In this document: positions 53,289 to 64,000 of the stretch, one piece after another | Layout of the letters: every line of letters starts with the position of its first letter | How positions within the stretch are numbered: position 1 is the stretch's first letter | Origin: Rachicladosporium sp. CCFEE 5018 | Lineage: Eukaryota > Ascomycota > Dothideomycetes > Cladosporiales > Cladosporiaceae | Direction of reading: 5' to 3' | Assembly: GCA_002077045.2 (NCBI GenBank) | Contig: KZ111155.1 | Location: 505,883-569,882, forward strand | DNA: 64,000 nt | Translations under genes and position numbers: made by a program | The notes under the pieces: generated by a model | What the model saw: only the letters and a program-made list of their open reading frames with translations | What the model was told of the DNA's origin: nothing | Database searches by the model: none

Positions 53289-56264
53289 TCAAGCTAGACT
53301 CGCGAACCCTCGCTTCCTCTTCCCCTTGCTTAGATCAAGCTCTTCGTCTTCTTCCGCGCCGTCCACCCAGCCAGTGCCGCTTTCTCGCTCCCTGGCTTCA
53401 ACGCCTATGATATCCAAGCCAGCGAGATTAAACCCAAACACACCCTTCTGCGCTTTCACCCACACCCCACTAGCCTCAAGAATCTCCTGCAGCTCAGCCC
53501 TCAGTCCGCCGGAGGAAATAATCTGGCTCATGTGCGCCTGCAGCAGGAAGTAAGTAACCCGCCACGCCAGCTCCGGCTGCATTTTTTTCCGGAAGAAGAT
53601 GGCGAGGAAAGTGAACAGCGCTGGGAGTTGGGCGAAGGGGAGGATTAGGAGAGCGTCGTTGAGGGAGGCGGGGGGGATTTTGCGGAGAGTGGAAAGCACG
53701 TGAGACTCAGGGGAAGGGCTCCCGAGAGCCAGGAACACTGGATCGCGCTGCGGAGGCGGGATGGTGGTGGGGTTCGCGGCGTGGGCCCGCGAGGCGAGCA
53801 AGTCGGGGAACGCGAGATCGAGGGCTTCGAGGAGCTTTTCGCCGGACGTGAGGGTGCTGAGTGTTTGTTTGGACGCCGCTGCCATGGAAGTATCGTTCGC
53901 ATCGCCGTCTTCGTCCCTTGCGTCGCGGTCGAGATTCGCGGCGAGGGTGGCTTCGTACATCTCCTCTAACTCCCTTTCGCGTTCTTCCTCGAGGAAGACC
54001 AGGTCGTCGCCTACGGTCCAGACTCGTATGGATTTATCGTGGCTGGCTGTTACGACCGTCTCGCCTGTGCGGGAGACGACCATGGCCCAGATTTCGCCGT
54101 GATGACCCTCCAACTTCTGGATCTGCTCGAACTTGTCTCCGTCCCAGGATTTCAGGACGCCGTCTTTGGAAGCTGAGAACAGGAGATGGGCTTCCTCCTT
54201 CTCAACCGGATGCGGGATGAACGATACGGCCATTACGGAGTCCTGGTGCGCGAAGAACGCTTTATGGCAGTCGCCGAAGTCGAGGCCCCAGATCCGGACG
54301 TTTTTGTCGGCGCTACAAGTCGCTATCAACTTGCTGTCCGCAGCGATGGAGATATTCAGCACCGGCAATTTGTGTCCGTAAAGCGTGAGGAAGAGTTTCA
54401 GCGAGTCGGTGAAGAAGACTTTGACGGTATTGTCTAGCGTGCTGAGGGCCAGAAGGCGGGCGTCGGGCGAGAAGCAGAGGGAGAGGATGTCGTCTGACAG
54501 CTTCAGTATCCGAGTTTGGGTGAGCTTGAGCCGTTGCGTCGTGCGCAGCGTACCAGGGACTTCTTCAGACACGATGTCGAAGCGCCAGAACTTCGCGCTC
54601 TTGTCTGCACTTCCCGTGACGACGGATTTGCCGTCTGGATGCACGGCTAGCGTCCAGATTGCGGAGTCGTGCGCGGGGATACTCTCGATGAGCGTGCTGG
54701 TGCTGATGTCGTAGAGTTCTAGCTCGCCAGATTTGGTGCCGAGCAGGACTATGCGGTCCCCTGGCAGAAACGCGGAGCAGAGCGCTTGACCACAGTCGAG
54801 CGTGCGGAGGCAGGTCTGGGTTCGCAAATTCCAGACTTTGAGTTGGCCGCTCGAGGCTGAGGCTAGCATGCGGTCGTCAGAGGAGAGGGCGAGGGTGCGG
54901 ATGTCGGAGCGGTGGCCTGGTAGCTCAACAGCAAGGGATCGCGTGTGTTCTGGGGGTTCTTTTGAGTCTGATTGGGTGAGGGCGCGAAGTGATGTGAGGG
55001 TGTAGAGCTCGAGCTGGTTGTTGGTAGTTGCTGCTAGGATTTGGAGGGACTTGTTGTTGCGGCTTCCGGGCGCTGCCCAGTCTACTGATCGAACTTTGCC
55101 ACCGGTGCGGATGATCGTGTATGGTACGAAGACATCGCCTACAGCTGGCGCAGGTGTCTCTTCCTCAGCCTCTGCGGGTAATGTCTCGCCAGTCGCAGCA
55201 GCCTTTTCACGTCGTCGCTTCCGCTTGCGCTGTAGATGTCGATGTATCTCCTCGGGTGTTCGTATCCGCAGAATCTCCACCGCCTTCTCCGAGCCATGTA
55301 CAGCAACGTAATCCTGCTTCGGATGGAAAGAGACCTCGATGGTCCGATCCTTGCCCTGGCGCAGCAGTATCCCTTCACTCTTCAACACATCCTGTCTCTT
55401 GCCCTGTCCAGACGCACTGCTACCCAGCTCAGCCAGTGCATGCAAGTCCAGACTCCACACTTTCAGCTCGCTGTCGTTGCCCGCAGTGATGAAAGCGTCC
55501 CCATCCCGATTCAGCCCCAGCGCCCAACACTCGCCTCCACTCTGCGCAACGTGCGTCTCAACACAGTGCGGCGTAACGAGATCCCACAACTTGACCAGCG
55601 AGTCTTTCGAAGTACTCAACAGATACTTCTCCTCGAACTCCTCTTCCTCCCCACTGTCCCCCACGTCCACAGCCTCATCCGTATGCGGGCTCTGTCGTCT
55701 TGAGACTGGCGTTCGAACGAAAGTGAGGCCAGTAATCATATCCTTATGCCCTCTGAGCTTGAACTCCGCCGTCTCACTCAACAGATTCCACACGATGATA
55801 TCTGTATCGCGTCCACCACTAGCCAGCCGCGTGGCCTCATGATCAAACACCAGCCTCTCCACTGCTCCCCTGTGCGCATTGAACGCCACTACAACCTGCC
55901 CGCTCAACGCATCCCATATCTTGATCGCGCCGTCTGAGTAGCCCACGGCTATGAGGTCTGGTTGCGGAGCGCATTGCGAAAGGCAAGTTACGAGGGCGCG
56001 GGAGGAGGCATCGTGCCAGCGGGAGAGGAGGGCGCCGGTTTTGATGTCCCAGGCGAGGACTGCTTCGTTAGCGGCTGTGTAGGCTTTGCCTGCGCCGGTA
56101 CTGCGGGCGGATGAGGTGGTGTTGGAGGATGGGGACCAGAGGGTGTTGGAGGTTGTGGTCGAGATTGTGCCAAAGGAGGTCGTGGGCTCGTATTTTCTGG
56201 GGGTTGTTAGTGATGGCTATGCGACCGAATACTGATCGTTTGTCTACCTATAAGACCGCACCAT
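53289..56264 (-). CDS. utp12: Utp12/Dip2, SSU processome WD40 protein, copy B
   Basis: Exons 56264-56248 (17 bp) and 56196-53289, 974 aa, the same length and splice pattern as copy A. All WD40 repeats and the Utp12 C-terminal domain are intact. Differences from copy A are mainly silent or conservative (for example DG/EE near HPVEK, H/Q near LPFA). Two stretches of about 230-280 bp (near 54405-54640 and 55044-55310) are identical or nearly so, while neighbouring coding sequence is visibly diverged. With two intact copies of an essential, dosage-sensitive processome gene, a whole-genome or homeologous origin seems more likely than a local duplication, but that is inference. Confidence 0.95.
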
Positions 56265-56494
56265 GACTACTTCTGGTGCATTGTACCGTCACTCTTCTCA
56301 ACTCGGATCGGGGACAAAAAGTTCCCTGCGACGCTTCCCCACACCGTGGCGTCGCGGAACTCGGCCGCTGTAAGTACGAGGGTAAGAGCATCCCACCTCG
56401 ACACATCCCATTGCCTAAAGAGAGCTGCCGAGCCAACAACATTCGTATCTTGTGCTACAAAATCTGCCCTAGAGCACACACACAACCACCCACG

Positions 56495-57592
56495 ATGCTC
56501 CTCCTCGACTACCAAAACGTCCTCATTGAGTCCATCCTCAAAGACCGCTTCGCACCCGAGTAAGGCAGTACCACACCTGCCAAACAACGTACCATACCTC
56601 CAACTAACAAGACTCCCCAGCGCCTCACCAACCTCCATCGACCAAATCGTCTCCGACTTCGACAACGTAACCTTCCACATCTCCACTCCCACCTCTAAAT
56701 CCCAGATCCTCATCTCCCTACGCATAAAATGCTACCCCGAGCTGGTGGCTCAGGGCGCCCAGTCCGTGCTAGAACGCGAATACGGCTCCCTCATAGTCTC
56801 CCCGGAGTCAGGCTACGATTGCAGCTTGCAAGTCGATCTGAACGCTCTGCCGGAAAGTCAGGAGGAAAGGGAGGATTTGATACGGCGGATCAGCTTGTTG
56901 AAGCGGAACGCTATGGCCGCGCCGTTTGAGCAGGCCTTTCAAGAATACTCCACCCTGCGCGAGGAGGCCTCAAAATATACATCCGAATTTGCGCCGCAGG
57001 GTGTGCGAGAGGGAGGGGAGGTGCGGGCGATTCATTACAGAGAGGAAGAGGCAATCTACATCAAGCCTAGTCATGACCGCGTGACGGTCATCTTCTCGAC
57101 GGTGTTTCGGGAGGAGACAGACCGGGTGTTTGGGAAGGTGTTCTTGCAGGAGTTTGTGGATGCTAGGAGGCGGGCGATTCAGAATGCGCCGCAGGTGCTG
57201 TTTCGCAACGATCCACCACTAGAGCTGCAAGGCTTGCCGGAGGTGAAGAGCGGGAAGGGGGATGTTGGGTATATCACATTCGGTGTGTTTGCGTTGCACT
57301 ACTCAATCATCACGACTCTGCTCTTTACTAACGTCGTCATTCAGTCCTCTTCCCCCGCCACCTCTCCTCCTCAGACCGCCAACAAGAAGTCATCTCGCAC
57401 ATCCAGACGTTCCGGGATTACTTCCACTACCACATCAAAGCTTCGAAAGCGTACATCCACTCTCGCATGCGGCGGCGGACGGCGGATTTCTTACAAGTAC
57501 TGCGACGGGCGCGGCCGGAGGAGGTGGAGGCTGGTGGAGTGCAGAAGGAACGCAAGACGGCTAGTGGGCGGACTTTCAGGGTGCAGGCTTGA
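56495..57592 (+). CDS. arc35: Arp2/3 complex subunit 2 (Arc35/p34-Arc), copy B
   Basis: Exons 56495-56559, 56621-57282 and 57345-57592; exon lengths are identical to copy A and the product is again 324 aa. The p34-Arc signatures are intact ([48 protein letters not shown]). The protein differs at a few sites, mostly in residues ~90-140 (for example SSQEERDD versus ESQEERED). Intron 2 is 62 bp, against 59 bp in A, and hardly alignable, while the flanking exons are very similar. A longer open frame (56346-58136) that merges exon 2 with intron sequence is not the real gene. Confidence 0.96.
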
Positions 57593-58189
57593 GGAAGTGA
57601 GAAGACGCGAGATGAGCGTGAGGAATGGTGGGACTATCGATCACTCGTACGCTGCTTTCTCGACTTCTGCACGGTCGATGAAGGCGCAGCTACGCCAACG
57701 AGCATCCTCAATCACGACGCGCGACCAGGTCGAATCCCGATGCGGCCTCGCACTCAACCGAGATCCTCGTTCGAAGCCCACGACGTTCATTACCTCAGCG
57801 CTCAGCCCAAGCCCGCGCTACCTCTGCGACAAGCTCACGGGACTCGGCCTGCGCTACGGAACAATTCGCAGATATCGCTCTGTCCTGTCGCAAACGCCTA
57901 AAGTAGGCGTGCGAACTCGCGGACCTTACAACTTCCTCCACCTTCTCAAGCCCTGCCCCCTGTTTGCTTGCCCCTTCATCCGAGTAGACCATCGGGGCGA
58001 CAGCTCTGCCTCGTCCTGCTCAGCGTGGCGCTCTCAGCCTACAAACGTGTCAGCGGTTCCCACCGACCAAATGTCACTCCAACAATTCCTACGTATGCTG
58101 ACTCACCCGTTCTGGCATGTGCCGTTCCTTCTGTAAACACAAGGCAGCTTCCCTACGATACCACGATATTCTCTCATTTGCATTCACTC
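57593..58189. other. Non-homologous intergenic segment, copy B side
   Basis: About 600 bp after ARC35 that I cannot align with copy A (36626-37260). It is open in one frame as a read-through of ARC35 exon 3 in the wrong frame, with no motif. A replacement, insertion or fast-diverging spacer. Confidence 0.6.
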
Positions 58190-58366
58190 ATGTGGAACCA
58201 GAGACATGGCTTCATGGGTACTTCGAAGTCGCATGTGCATTTTGCGAAATGTCTTGATAGTCGTCCTCTTCTCGAGCCGCGTGGGATGCAGGTACGACCG
58301 CCGTTTGTGGAGCTCCTGCTTCGGAACAGCGAGCCGAGGACGTGGGCGGACATCTTGAGTTCTTGA
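58190..58366 (+). CDS. Conserved 58-aa small ORF of unknown function, copy B
   Basis: ATG at 58190 to TGA at 58366. Same protein as copy A up to about residue 52 apart from a few substitutions (I9M, Q15H, T19A, E53A); the last residues differ. The nine third-position changes and the conserved length support translation. Family unknown. Confidence 0.45.
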   Translation: MWNQRHGFMGTSKSHVHFAKCLDSRPLLEPRGMQVRPPFVELLLRNSEPRTWADILSS

Positions 58367-58448
58367 ACTTTGAGCTTGCGAACAATGACTTGAATGACTT
58401 CGAGAAGAATGATGGAGAGTTGATTTCGAAGTGAGGTGACGGCAAAGC

Positions 58449-58802
58449 GCTGTCGTCAGCTTCATCTATATATGCGACCCCCAATCCCTCCACCGAAGCG
58501 AACGCTCACGCCATCCTCTGCGCAGCGATCCCATGGAATTCCTGGCAATCACGTCTCATAATCTCGGATTATCTACGGATCCACTGCGCCGGTCTCATGT
58601 TCCCTTCTAACATCCCACTTTCACACCACGTCGTGCCAGATCCGCACCGTATTGTGCGTCTGCCCAGCCTGGCAATCAGGGCCGGGATACGCTTGAGATG
58701 GGCTGAGTTGACTCGCGTGATCTGGGTGTATTTCGGAGTGCTGGGGATCGCTGGGGTGTGAAGCAGGGAAATCGGAGGATGTTCGGATGGGCGGTGCCGA
58801 AG
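58449..58802. other. Second conserved block of unknown function, copy B
   Basis: Matches 37523-37875 with a 1-nt insertion near the start and scattered substitutions. In copy B the plus frame runs further, to a hydrophobic end (WVYFGVLGIAGV), because copy A's TGA is AGA here. No gene can be assigned. Confidence 0.4.
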
Positions 58803-59157
58803 TTGATAAGGATGGTCTTGGAATTTAGGATGCCGGGCATGGGGGTTGTGGCTCGTGACGGGGGGAGGGTGGCGGTGCTGTGGCTGAGTGTTTCGCTCGA
58901 GGATCATGCGTGAAGATCTGGCGGGAAGGCCAGCCGAACAGCGTGATAGTCCTGATCTGTCCGGGGCTGTGTGGAAGCGCGTGATATGGGCGCAGTCGCT
59001 GCGTGTATCGTCGTCGTGATGTTGCGCTGTTGCGGCCAGTCCGATCAGTTGCCAGTTTGCACTTCACTTCAGGCATGGAACCCAGTTCGTGAATGAATGC
59101 GCATCCGTCGCTTGACCTAGCTCGTGGTGGTAGTTCTGTACTGCATGATTGCTCTTC

Positions 59158-59630
59158 TCAAGCACCTTCAAGCTCCCGACTCCGGTCCCTCAGGAAGTCC
59201 GACAACCATAGCAGCGGCTTCTCAGGCTCGTACATGGCAATGTACTTCATGCCCTCGAGCAAGTGAGGCGTGAGGTTCTGATTGAGGTACTGTCTTGTCG
59301 GACCACCATGGGGAACTGGCTTTGCGTTTGCAGGAGGAGGAATGGAGGGCTGCTGTGTAGGCGGGGCGCTGGGGCGGGGAGGGGTGGCTGTGGAGGATGC
59401 CGCGGGCTGGATGGTGGAGAGGTGCTCTATGGGAGCTGGAGGTTGAGAAGGTATATTGGGTTCGACCATGGTGGACTGAGGTGCGGTGTTAGTCTGTGCA
59501 AGCGTCAATATGCCAGATGCTCGAAGCCGGGGAGTGGGACAGCGTCTGGGCTCACCTCTGCGGCTCCGTCCTCCTTCATATCAACGTCCTGAATATTAGA
59601 GACAGTGCCATTGGGAACCTGCTCCGCCAT
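59158..59630 (-). CDS. sdc1: Sdc1, COMPASS subunit with Dpy-30 motif, copy B
   Basis: Exons 59630-59556 (25 codons) and 59493-59158, 136 aa, with a 62 bp intron. The Dpy-30 motif is intact (TRQYLNQNLTPHLLEGMKYI, YEPEKPLLWLSDFLRDRS). The N-terminus (MAEQVPNGTVSNIQDVDMKE) is recognisably related to copy A's (MADEVTSNGVASVVQDVEM), but the following linker has been rewritten (TNTAPQSTMVEPNIPSQPP versus a Thr/Ser/Ala stretch). Role as in copy A: docking and dimerisation module in the Set1/COMPASS H3K4 methyltransferase. Confidence 0.9.
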
Positions 59631-60705
59631 GCTGGATACTTTGCAGGAGCCAACAGATTATCGAAGTGCACAATGTTGGCAGAGTGTGCACATGCGACAT
59701 TCATAAATTGTTAAAACGCGTGCAGACTGGAAGGAACGCGTCAAAGTTCGCTTGGCGCCCCTCGACTTCACCTCTCCATCCGGCATCGACATTTGAAAGA
59801 CAGGATCATGAACGTGCTTCGCAACTGTCTAGACAGAAGAACATGCCCTCAACGCCGACTCTGCATCAGCTGAAGGTCTGCTGTCCGCCGTGGCAATTAA
59901 TACAAATATCACTTACTCAGCGCAACCTCTTCTAATTCGTAGAGTCGTGCTTTTGCCTTGTCTCTACCAGCAGCGACTGTCAGAGAACGGGCCTGCAGTG
60001 ATCAGCAGACCTGTACCAGCAGCTCACCCGAGACCGACCAGCTTCGAGCCTCCTCAGCGCGAAATGGGGATCTCGAGCCATGTTCAGCAGCCTTTCGAAG
60101 AGTCTTGCATCATTGGCCTGCCTGGACTGCCAGTAGATCGGGGGCTCTTGAGATCTTGCCGTATTCAAGCATCTGTTGCGTACATTCTCCTCGTCAGATG
60201 TTGTCACTCACTTATTATTCATTGTCCGAATCACATGAAACACATGTCTCTCTACCATTCACATAAAAGCTCTCAGCTTCAAGCTCGTGATGCACACTTC
60301 AAGGTCAAAGCTTTGTGAAAACTGCAAGAAGCGAACATTTAACTTTTGCGATTAATTGAGCAGCTCAGGAGGCAGGCGAAGTGGTACTCCGAGCAAAATT
60401 TGGCTGCCCGCCCACCGAACTTCAGCTCGACACTCCATTTCCACTGCCCGGCCGCAACCCTCACTCACAACTTGCTCGTGCCTGAGAGGGGCGCAAAGCT
60501 GCCTGATTGAGATTCCAAGCCTACGTCAGTCAGCACATGTGATCCTGTGAGTCCTCCGCGGTGAGCAGAAGTTGTTCACTTTCCACTCCCATTCGACTCA
60601 ACACTTCGACTCCAACACCGATTTGACATCGCCTACCTTTCAACACAGCTTGCACTCCTTCAACAGATCATTACCCAATAACATCCAAACCCCACGGCAC
60701 ACGAC
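59631..60705. other. Divergent intergenic region between SDC1 and the 2EXR-like gene, copy B
   Basis: About 1.1 kb, mostly not alignable to copy A except the promoter segment at 60398-60541. Open frames here lack motifs. Confidence 0.55.
60398..60541 (+). promoter_or_regulatory. Conserved promoter segment upstream of the 2EXR-like gene, copy B
   Basis: Shares ordered blocks with 39488-39631: TTTGGCTGCCC, GCTCGAC, CCATTTCCA, CTCACTC, ACTTGCTC and GCCTACGTCAG...AGCACATGT. TACGTCA is a perfect CRE-like half-site here and TACGTAA in copy A. About 165 bp upstream of the ATG. Confidence 0.5.
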
Positions 60706-62618
60706 ATGGCGGTGAAGACACCTCAGGTACGCGCCCCGTCCGTTGCTTCAACGTAGAGAACCCTCACTGATCGTCAAATCCCAGAAGGGCGATATTGCCA
60801 CTCCGAAGAAGCAGACTGCCAAGAAAGACTCTAAGACTGAAGTCATCAAATTCGACGAGTCCAAGAAGACTCCCAGGAAGGAGACCGCGAAGAAAGAGGT
60901 CTCCAAGAAGGCTGTCACTCCCGAGGAGGTCGACGATGACGAGGGTAGCTCGAAGGCTGAGCCAGCTTCTGCCGTCAAGAAGAAGAAGGAGCCGGTGAAA
61001 TATACTGCGCTTCTCAAAGAGGTTGGCGGGCTGCCAATTCCAGTGGACGTTACCTTCATGGGTGAGTCAGTGCAGTCCAAGGTATGTTATTCTCTTCGCT
61101 TGAGTCAGTGAGCTTCAGTGCTGACTACCTCACAATAGGCTGGCAAGCCCGGAACCTTCTCCCACACTCTCAAGCTTGATGCGAGCGCACCATTCGAGCT
61201 CGTTCAAACTGTGCGTACAACTTCTTACTTCAACCTTTTAATTCGAACTCGCTGACACAATAGCAGTATGTGGCCAATGACGGCGTCTACGAGGGCGCCC
61301 AAGTCATTGTCCTCAGACCCGCCAAGCCCTTCAAGCTCATGCAGCTGCCCAAGGAGCTGCGCCTGCGCATATACAACTTCTATTTCGCGCCCAAGGGCGA
61401 GGCCATCAGTGTCGACACGAAGCGCAAGGGTGGCGGTGGCATCGTGTACGCCAAGTCGTACGCCGAAGGCAGCAAATTCCGCATCGCCTTGCTCGCGATA
61501 TCCCAGGAGGTCAATGAGCCTTCTTCTGCTCCTTGATTACTATTCACTGTCACTGACTCAATGATTCAGGTCCACAAGGAAGCCACCTCTACCTTCTACA
61601 GCCAGCCCATTTCCGTCCCCGATACGACTTCCGTTCTCGAATTCCTCGGCAGCCTCCCCAACTACGCCAAGCCCATGCTGCGCGACCTCACAATCAAGTC
61701 GGTCCAGCGGAATCCTCGCACTGCATTCTCTTTCCTCCAAGAGGCCAAGTTTCTGCGCAAGCTTACGCTGAAGAGCTGGTATTACCACAACGAGGAGCCG
61801 ACCAAGGCTGCAACGGTGTTCTGGTCCGAGGCGTCGAAGATGCTGGAGGCGTTCGCTACCGTGACTGCCGATAAGGTGCAGCGCACTTTCATCGAGGTGA
61901 AGGAGGATCCTGCCGAGGCTATCAAGACCGAAGTCAAGCAGGTGGTGGTCACCTCTGACGGGGTCGCCACCAAGATGGAGATCACCAAGACCGAGCAGAC
62001 TGACACCGAGATGGCTGAGGCCGACACTCCCGCCGCCCCAGCTGCCAACACCGACGGCATGAATCCTACCATCACCACCGACGGCGACACCACCTTCCCC
62101 ATGGTCGCCTCCGATCTCTTCGACGGCACAGTGACCACTTCCGCTGTCTCCAAGCCCTCCAAGCCTACTCCGCAAGTCATCGAGACTAAGGGCAAGCGCT
62201 CCGACGCCATCGATATCCTGCACTTCGACGATAACTTCTTGACCTTCAAGGATGACGAGGGCGATACGTCCATGTACGACGATGAGATGTTGGAGGAGTT
62301 CAAGGACGCGTTGAAGGCTAAGCTCAAGTAAGTCTTCCTTCTCCCCAAACATCACTATAATGTTGGCTGCCGCTGATGCAAAGAAGGTGAGCTGAGCGAC
62401 ATCAACACAGTATCCCTAAGGTTCTTGCTTGGGCCTGCGTATGCGGCACTCTCGTCAATGGACACAATTGTGGTGAGGAGCTGGAGAAGAAGAAGAAAAC
62501 AGCAAATGAGCAGAAGATGCTTGAGGCGGAATTTGAACATCTCAGGCAAGGTCATGGGCGAGTGGAGATGTGGAAGGAGTACCCTCATGACACGGCTCGT
62601 ACTGTGCTGGTTGCATGA
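60706..62618 (+). CDS. 2EXR-like protein of unknown function, copy B (six exons)
   Basis: Exons 60706-60726, 60785-61081, 61139-61210, 61267-61509, 61570-62327 and 62411-62618, encoding 532 aa. All junctions keep the frame; exon 1 ends CAG|GTACGC. Basic, Lys-rich N-terminus (AVKTPQ then KGDIATPKKQTAKK), central KLMQLPKELRLRIYNFYFAP motif, SYAEGSKFRIALLAISQE, STFYSQPISVPDTTSVLEF and an acidic C-terminal part (FDDNFLTFKDDEGD). The last exon adds KVLAWACVCGTLVNGHNC and a charged coiled-coil-like end. The LPxELRxxIY motif is typical of large fungal families of unknown role. No signal peptide; the basic N-terminus would suit a nuclear or nucleic-acid-associated protein. Confidence 0.8.
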
Positions 62619-62786
62619 TGGTGTGTGCTAAGGAAACTGATCATTGCAGAGCATAGTGGGCATGGACAAGGGTACCGCTCGGGCAGGACATTGTACTTGA
62701 GCAATCCCAACTATTCGTTGAGCTTCCGGTCGTGTTACTTTCCTAATCTGCTTTGCTCTAACCTTCCAAGTCAACAATACGTATGA

Positions 62787-63820
62787 TTAACGATAACAGG
62801 GTAACGCGCAAATTAACGGACCATACGGCAGCCACGGCAGTTCGCCTCTATGACCATAGTCCGATAGTTCAGCAGCGAGGTCGCTCCCATGAACCTCCGA
62901 TAAGATCGGCGCAGCCTTGTACGCATTTCTGGGCGCGCTCTCCATCTGCTGCATCGCTTGTACGATCTGCGATGTTCGATCTCGTGACAGTGTGCACTGG
63001 GCTTCTGCCGCTATCCGGCTTCTCTTCTCCTTAGCTACAATGACCATCGAGGCGCTGGCTATTGCAAGCAGTGCAAGGAGCGCTGCACCGAGTCCAGCGC
63101 CCAGTCCAATGGCCAATCGCTTGGGCACATAGCCTGCGGTCTCTGGAGTCGTCTGTCCCGATTGGATGATGGTAGTTGGCGTGGCGGTGACGGTCGTCGT
63201 TGACATTGACGCTGGCAGTAGGGTCGAAGAAGCGGTTTCAATTGCCGGATTGATGCCAGGCGCGATCATCTCGATACCGCCGAGAGAGCCGTACTTCACG
63301 ACGGGACCACTGCACCAGGTTGCATCGTTACCATCATCGGGACACCACCAATCCAGGTCTACCTTCTTGTATTGATTTGCAGTGCAAGGTAAGATGTTCG
63401 CCCATTTACCGGTCGTGCTGTCTATGCGGCATCTCAGCTTCGCGCCATCTCATGAGAGGAATGAGGCTCTCCTACTCATGCAGAGTGCAGGACAGTCAGC
63501 GACCGTGATACTTGCCCAGTCCTGTATCGTGCAAGCTCCTCTGTAAATCTAGACATCGCGGAACGTCAGAAGGATGATTGTTCGCGTGGCGGCTTGTGCG
63601 GACACTGTGATGTACTGACTGTGCCCCAGACTGGTCCAAAGCAGAGGCCGTTGGTGAGACATCCTGATCCAGTGCGACAACAGTGGCTGCTGCCAGCAGT
63701 CGGATTGCAAGCGACAAAGTTGTCAGCATTAGCGTCCGATCCGTCCGGCCAGTAGCAACCTGCAGAGACCGAGTGTAGATGTCGCAACAATACTAAAGCT
63801 AAGAGCCCCGGATTGCGCAT
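62787..63820 (-). CDS. Cys-rich single-pass membrane protein, intact copy B
   Basis: Three exons: 63820-63620, 63548-63476 and 63421-62787, encoding 302 aa. Signal peptide (MRNPGLLALVLLRHLHSVSA) directly followed by a Cys-rich ectodomain: GCYWPDGSDA, FVACNPTAGSSHCCRTGSGC, LTNGLCF, IYRGACTIQDW, CPALCM, WANILPCTANQYK and DWWCPDDGNDATWC. A short Ser/Thr stalk, one transmembrane helix (GAGLGAALLALLAIASASMV) and a cytosolic tail of about 75 residues follow. This repeated CYxPDG...CC...LCF pattern is common in fungal secreted or surface proteins of unknown function. Introns are 71 and 54 bp. The broken copy A gene makes this the probable functional copy. Start chosen at the signal peptide, not at the longer upstream open frame. 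Confidence 0.8.
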
Positions 63821-64000
63821 CCTTACTTTGCAGCTACGGAGTGATGCCAATGGCAGTGTGACGAGATTCGGCGAAAAGGTCCTCTCGACATTGACGATAA
63901 CGAGGCTGGAGGAGCGCAGCGTGGCCATCAAGTACACACGACATCGGTCGGGATTCGCCACTCAGCCTTGTGCTCTTGAAATGGTCCGCCGGTGTTCATG

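Larger units (their letters stand above)
50568..64000 (+). repeat. Paralogous/homeologous block, copy B (runs off the window)
   Basis: Collinear with 29608-43092. Its left edge coincides with an N gap and its right edge with the window end, so neither true boundary is visible. Confidence 0.95.

Noticed and set aside
57720..57745. tRNA B-box-like GGTCGAATCCC
   Set aside because: No matching A box, acceptor stem or cloverleaf could be drawn around it.
56346..58136. 596-codon ORF spanning ARC35 copy B
   Set aside because: It reads exon 2 of ARC35 in the right frame but runs through intron 1, intron 2 and then exon 3 in a wrong frame. The spliced 324-aa model matches p34-Arc and has the same exon lengths as copy A.
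1..64000. CRISPR arrays, bacterial operons, insertion sequences or phage genes
   Set aside because: None seen. Spliced eukaryotic genes throughout; no regularly spaced short repeats, transposase motifs or terminal inverted repeats found by eye.

Overview
The window looks like nuclear DNA of a filamentous ascomycete, most likely a dothideomycete. The evidence is short introns (about 50-70 bp) with GT...AG ends and CTRAY-like branch sites, a Zn2Cys6 regulator, an RLM1-type MADS-box gene, Rax2, Pex13, a Tos1-like wall protein and a CBM1-bearing endoglucanase. The species cannot be named from sequence alone. Many long antisense ORFs are by-products of GC-rich coding DNA.

Positions 1-27,860 hold mostly single-copy genes: a partial gene with a TPR-like start (minus), a metallo-beta-lactamase-fold hydrolase, a small unknown protein, a GPI-anchored Ser/Thr-rich surface protein (minus), a CBM1-GH45 endoglucanase (minus), ribosomal protein uS15 (minus, 4 exons), an Ams1-type alpha-mannosidase, a SnoaL-like protein, a Zn2Cys6 regulator, an RLM1/MEF2-type MADS-box regulator (minus), Ogg1 DNA glycosylase (minus), an F-box-like protein (minus) and a Nudix CoA pyrophosphatase. 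Between about 23.7 and 25.5 kb lie coding-like fragments I could not assemble into genes.

From 27,863 onward the window is dominated by two collinear copies of one block. Copy A is 29,608-43,092 and copy B is 50,568-64,000, where the window ends. The order in each is RAX2 3' part, UTP12/DIP2 (minus), ARC35, a conserved 58-62 aa small ORF, SDC1 (minus), a six-exon 2EXR-like gene, and a Cys-rich single-pass membrane protein (minus). They are separated by PEX13, a TOS1-like gene and a kinase-like DUF3669-type gene. Divergence is patchy: stretches of several hundred bases with almost no differences alternate with clearly diverged coding sequence and with intergenic stretches that do not align. 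The Cys-rich gene is intact in B and broken in A. The first splice donor of the 2EXR-like gene appears lost in A.

Two 100-N gaps (29,508-29,607 and 50,468-50,567) matter for interpretation. Both are followed by exactly the same base of RAX2. The first gap is flanked by an identical 333 bp direct repeat, and collapsing it restores one open RAX2 frame of 1,227 aa, so that gap is an unmerged contig overlap. Copy B may be a true segmental duplication. It may equally be a homeologous or allelic contig scaffolded beside copy A, as expected for a hybrid or duplicated fungal genome.

The genes are not one pathway. Several concern polarity, actin and the cell surface (Rax2, Arc35, Tos1-like, RLM1-type factor, GPI protein); others are housekeeping (uS15, Utp12, Ogg1, Pex13, Sdc1).
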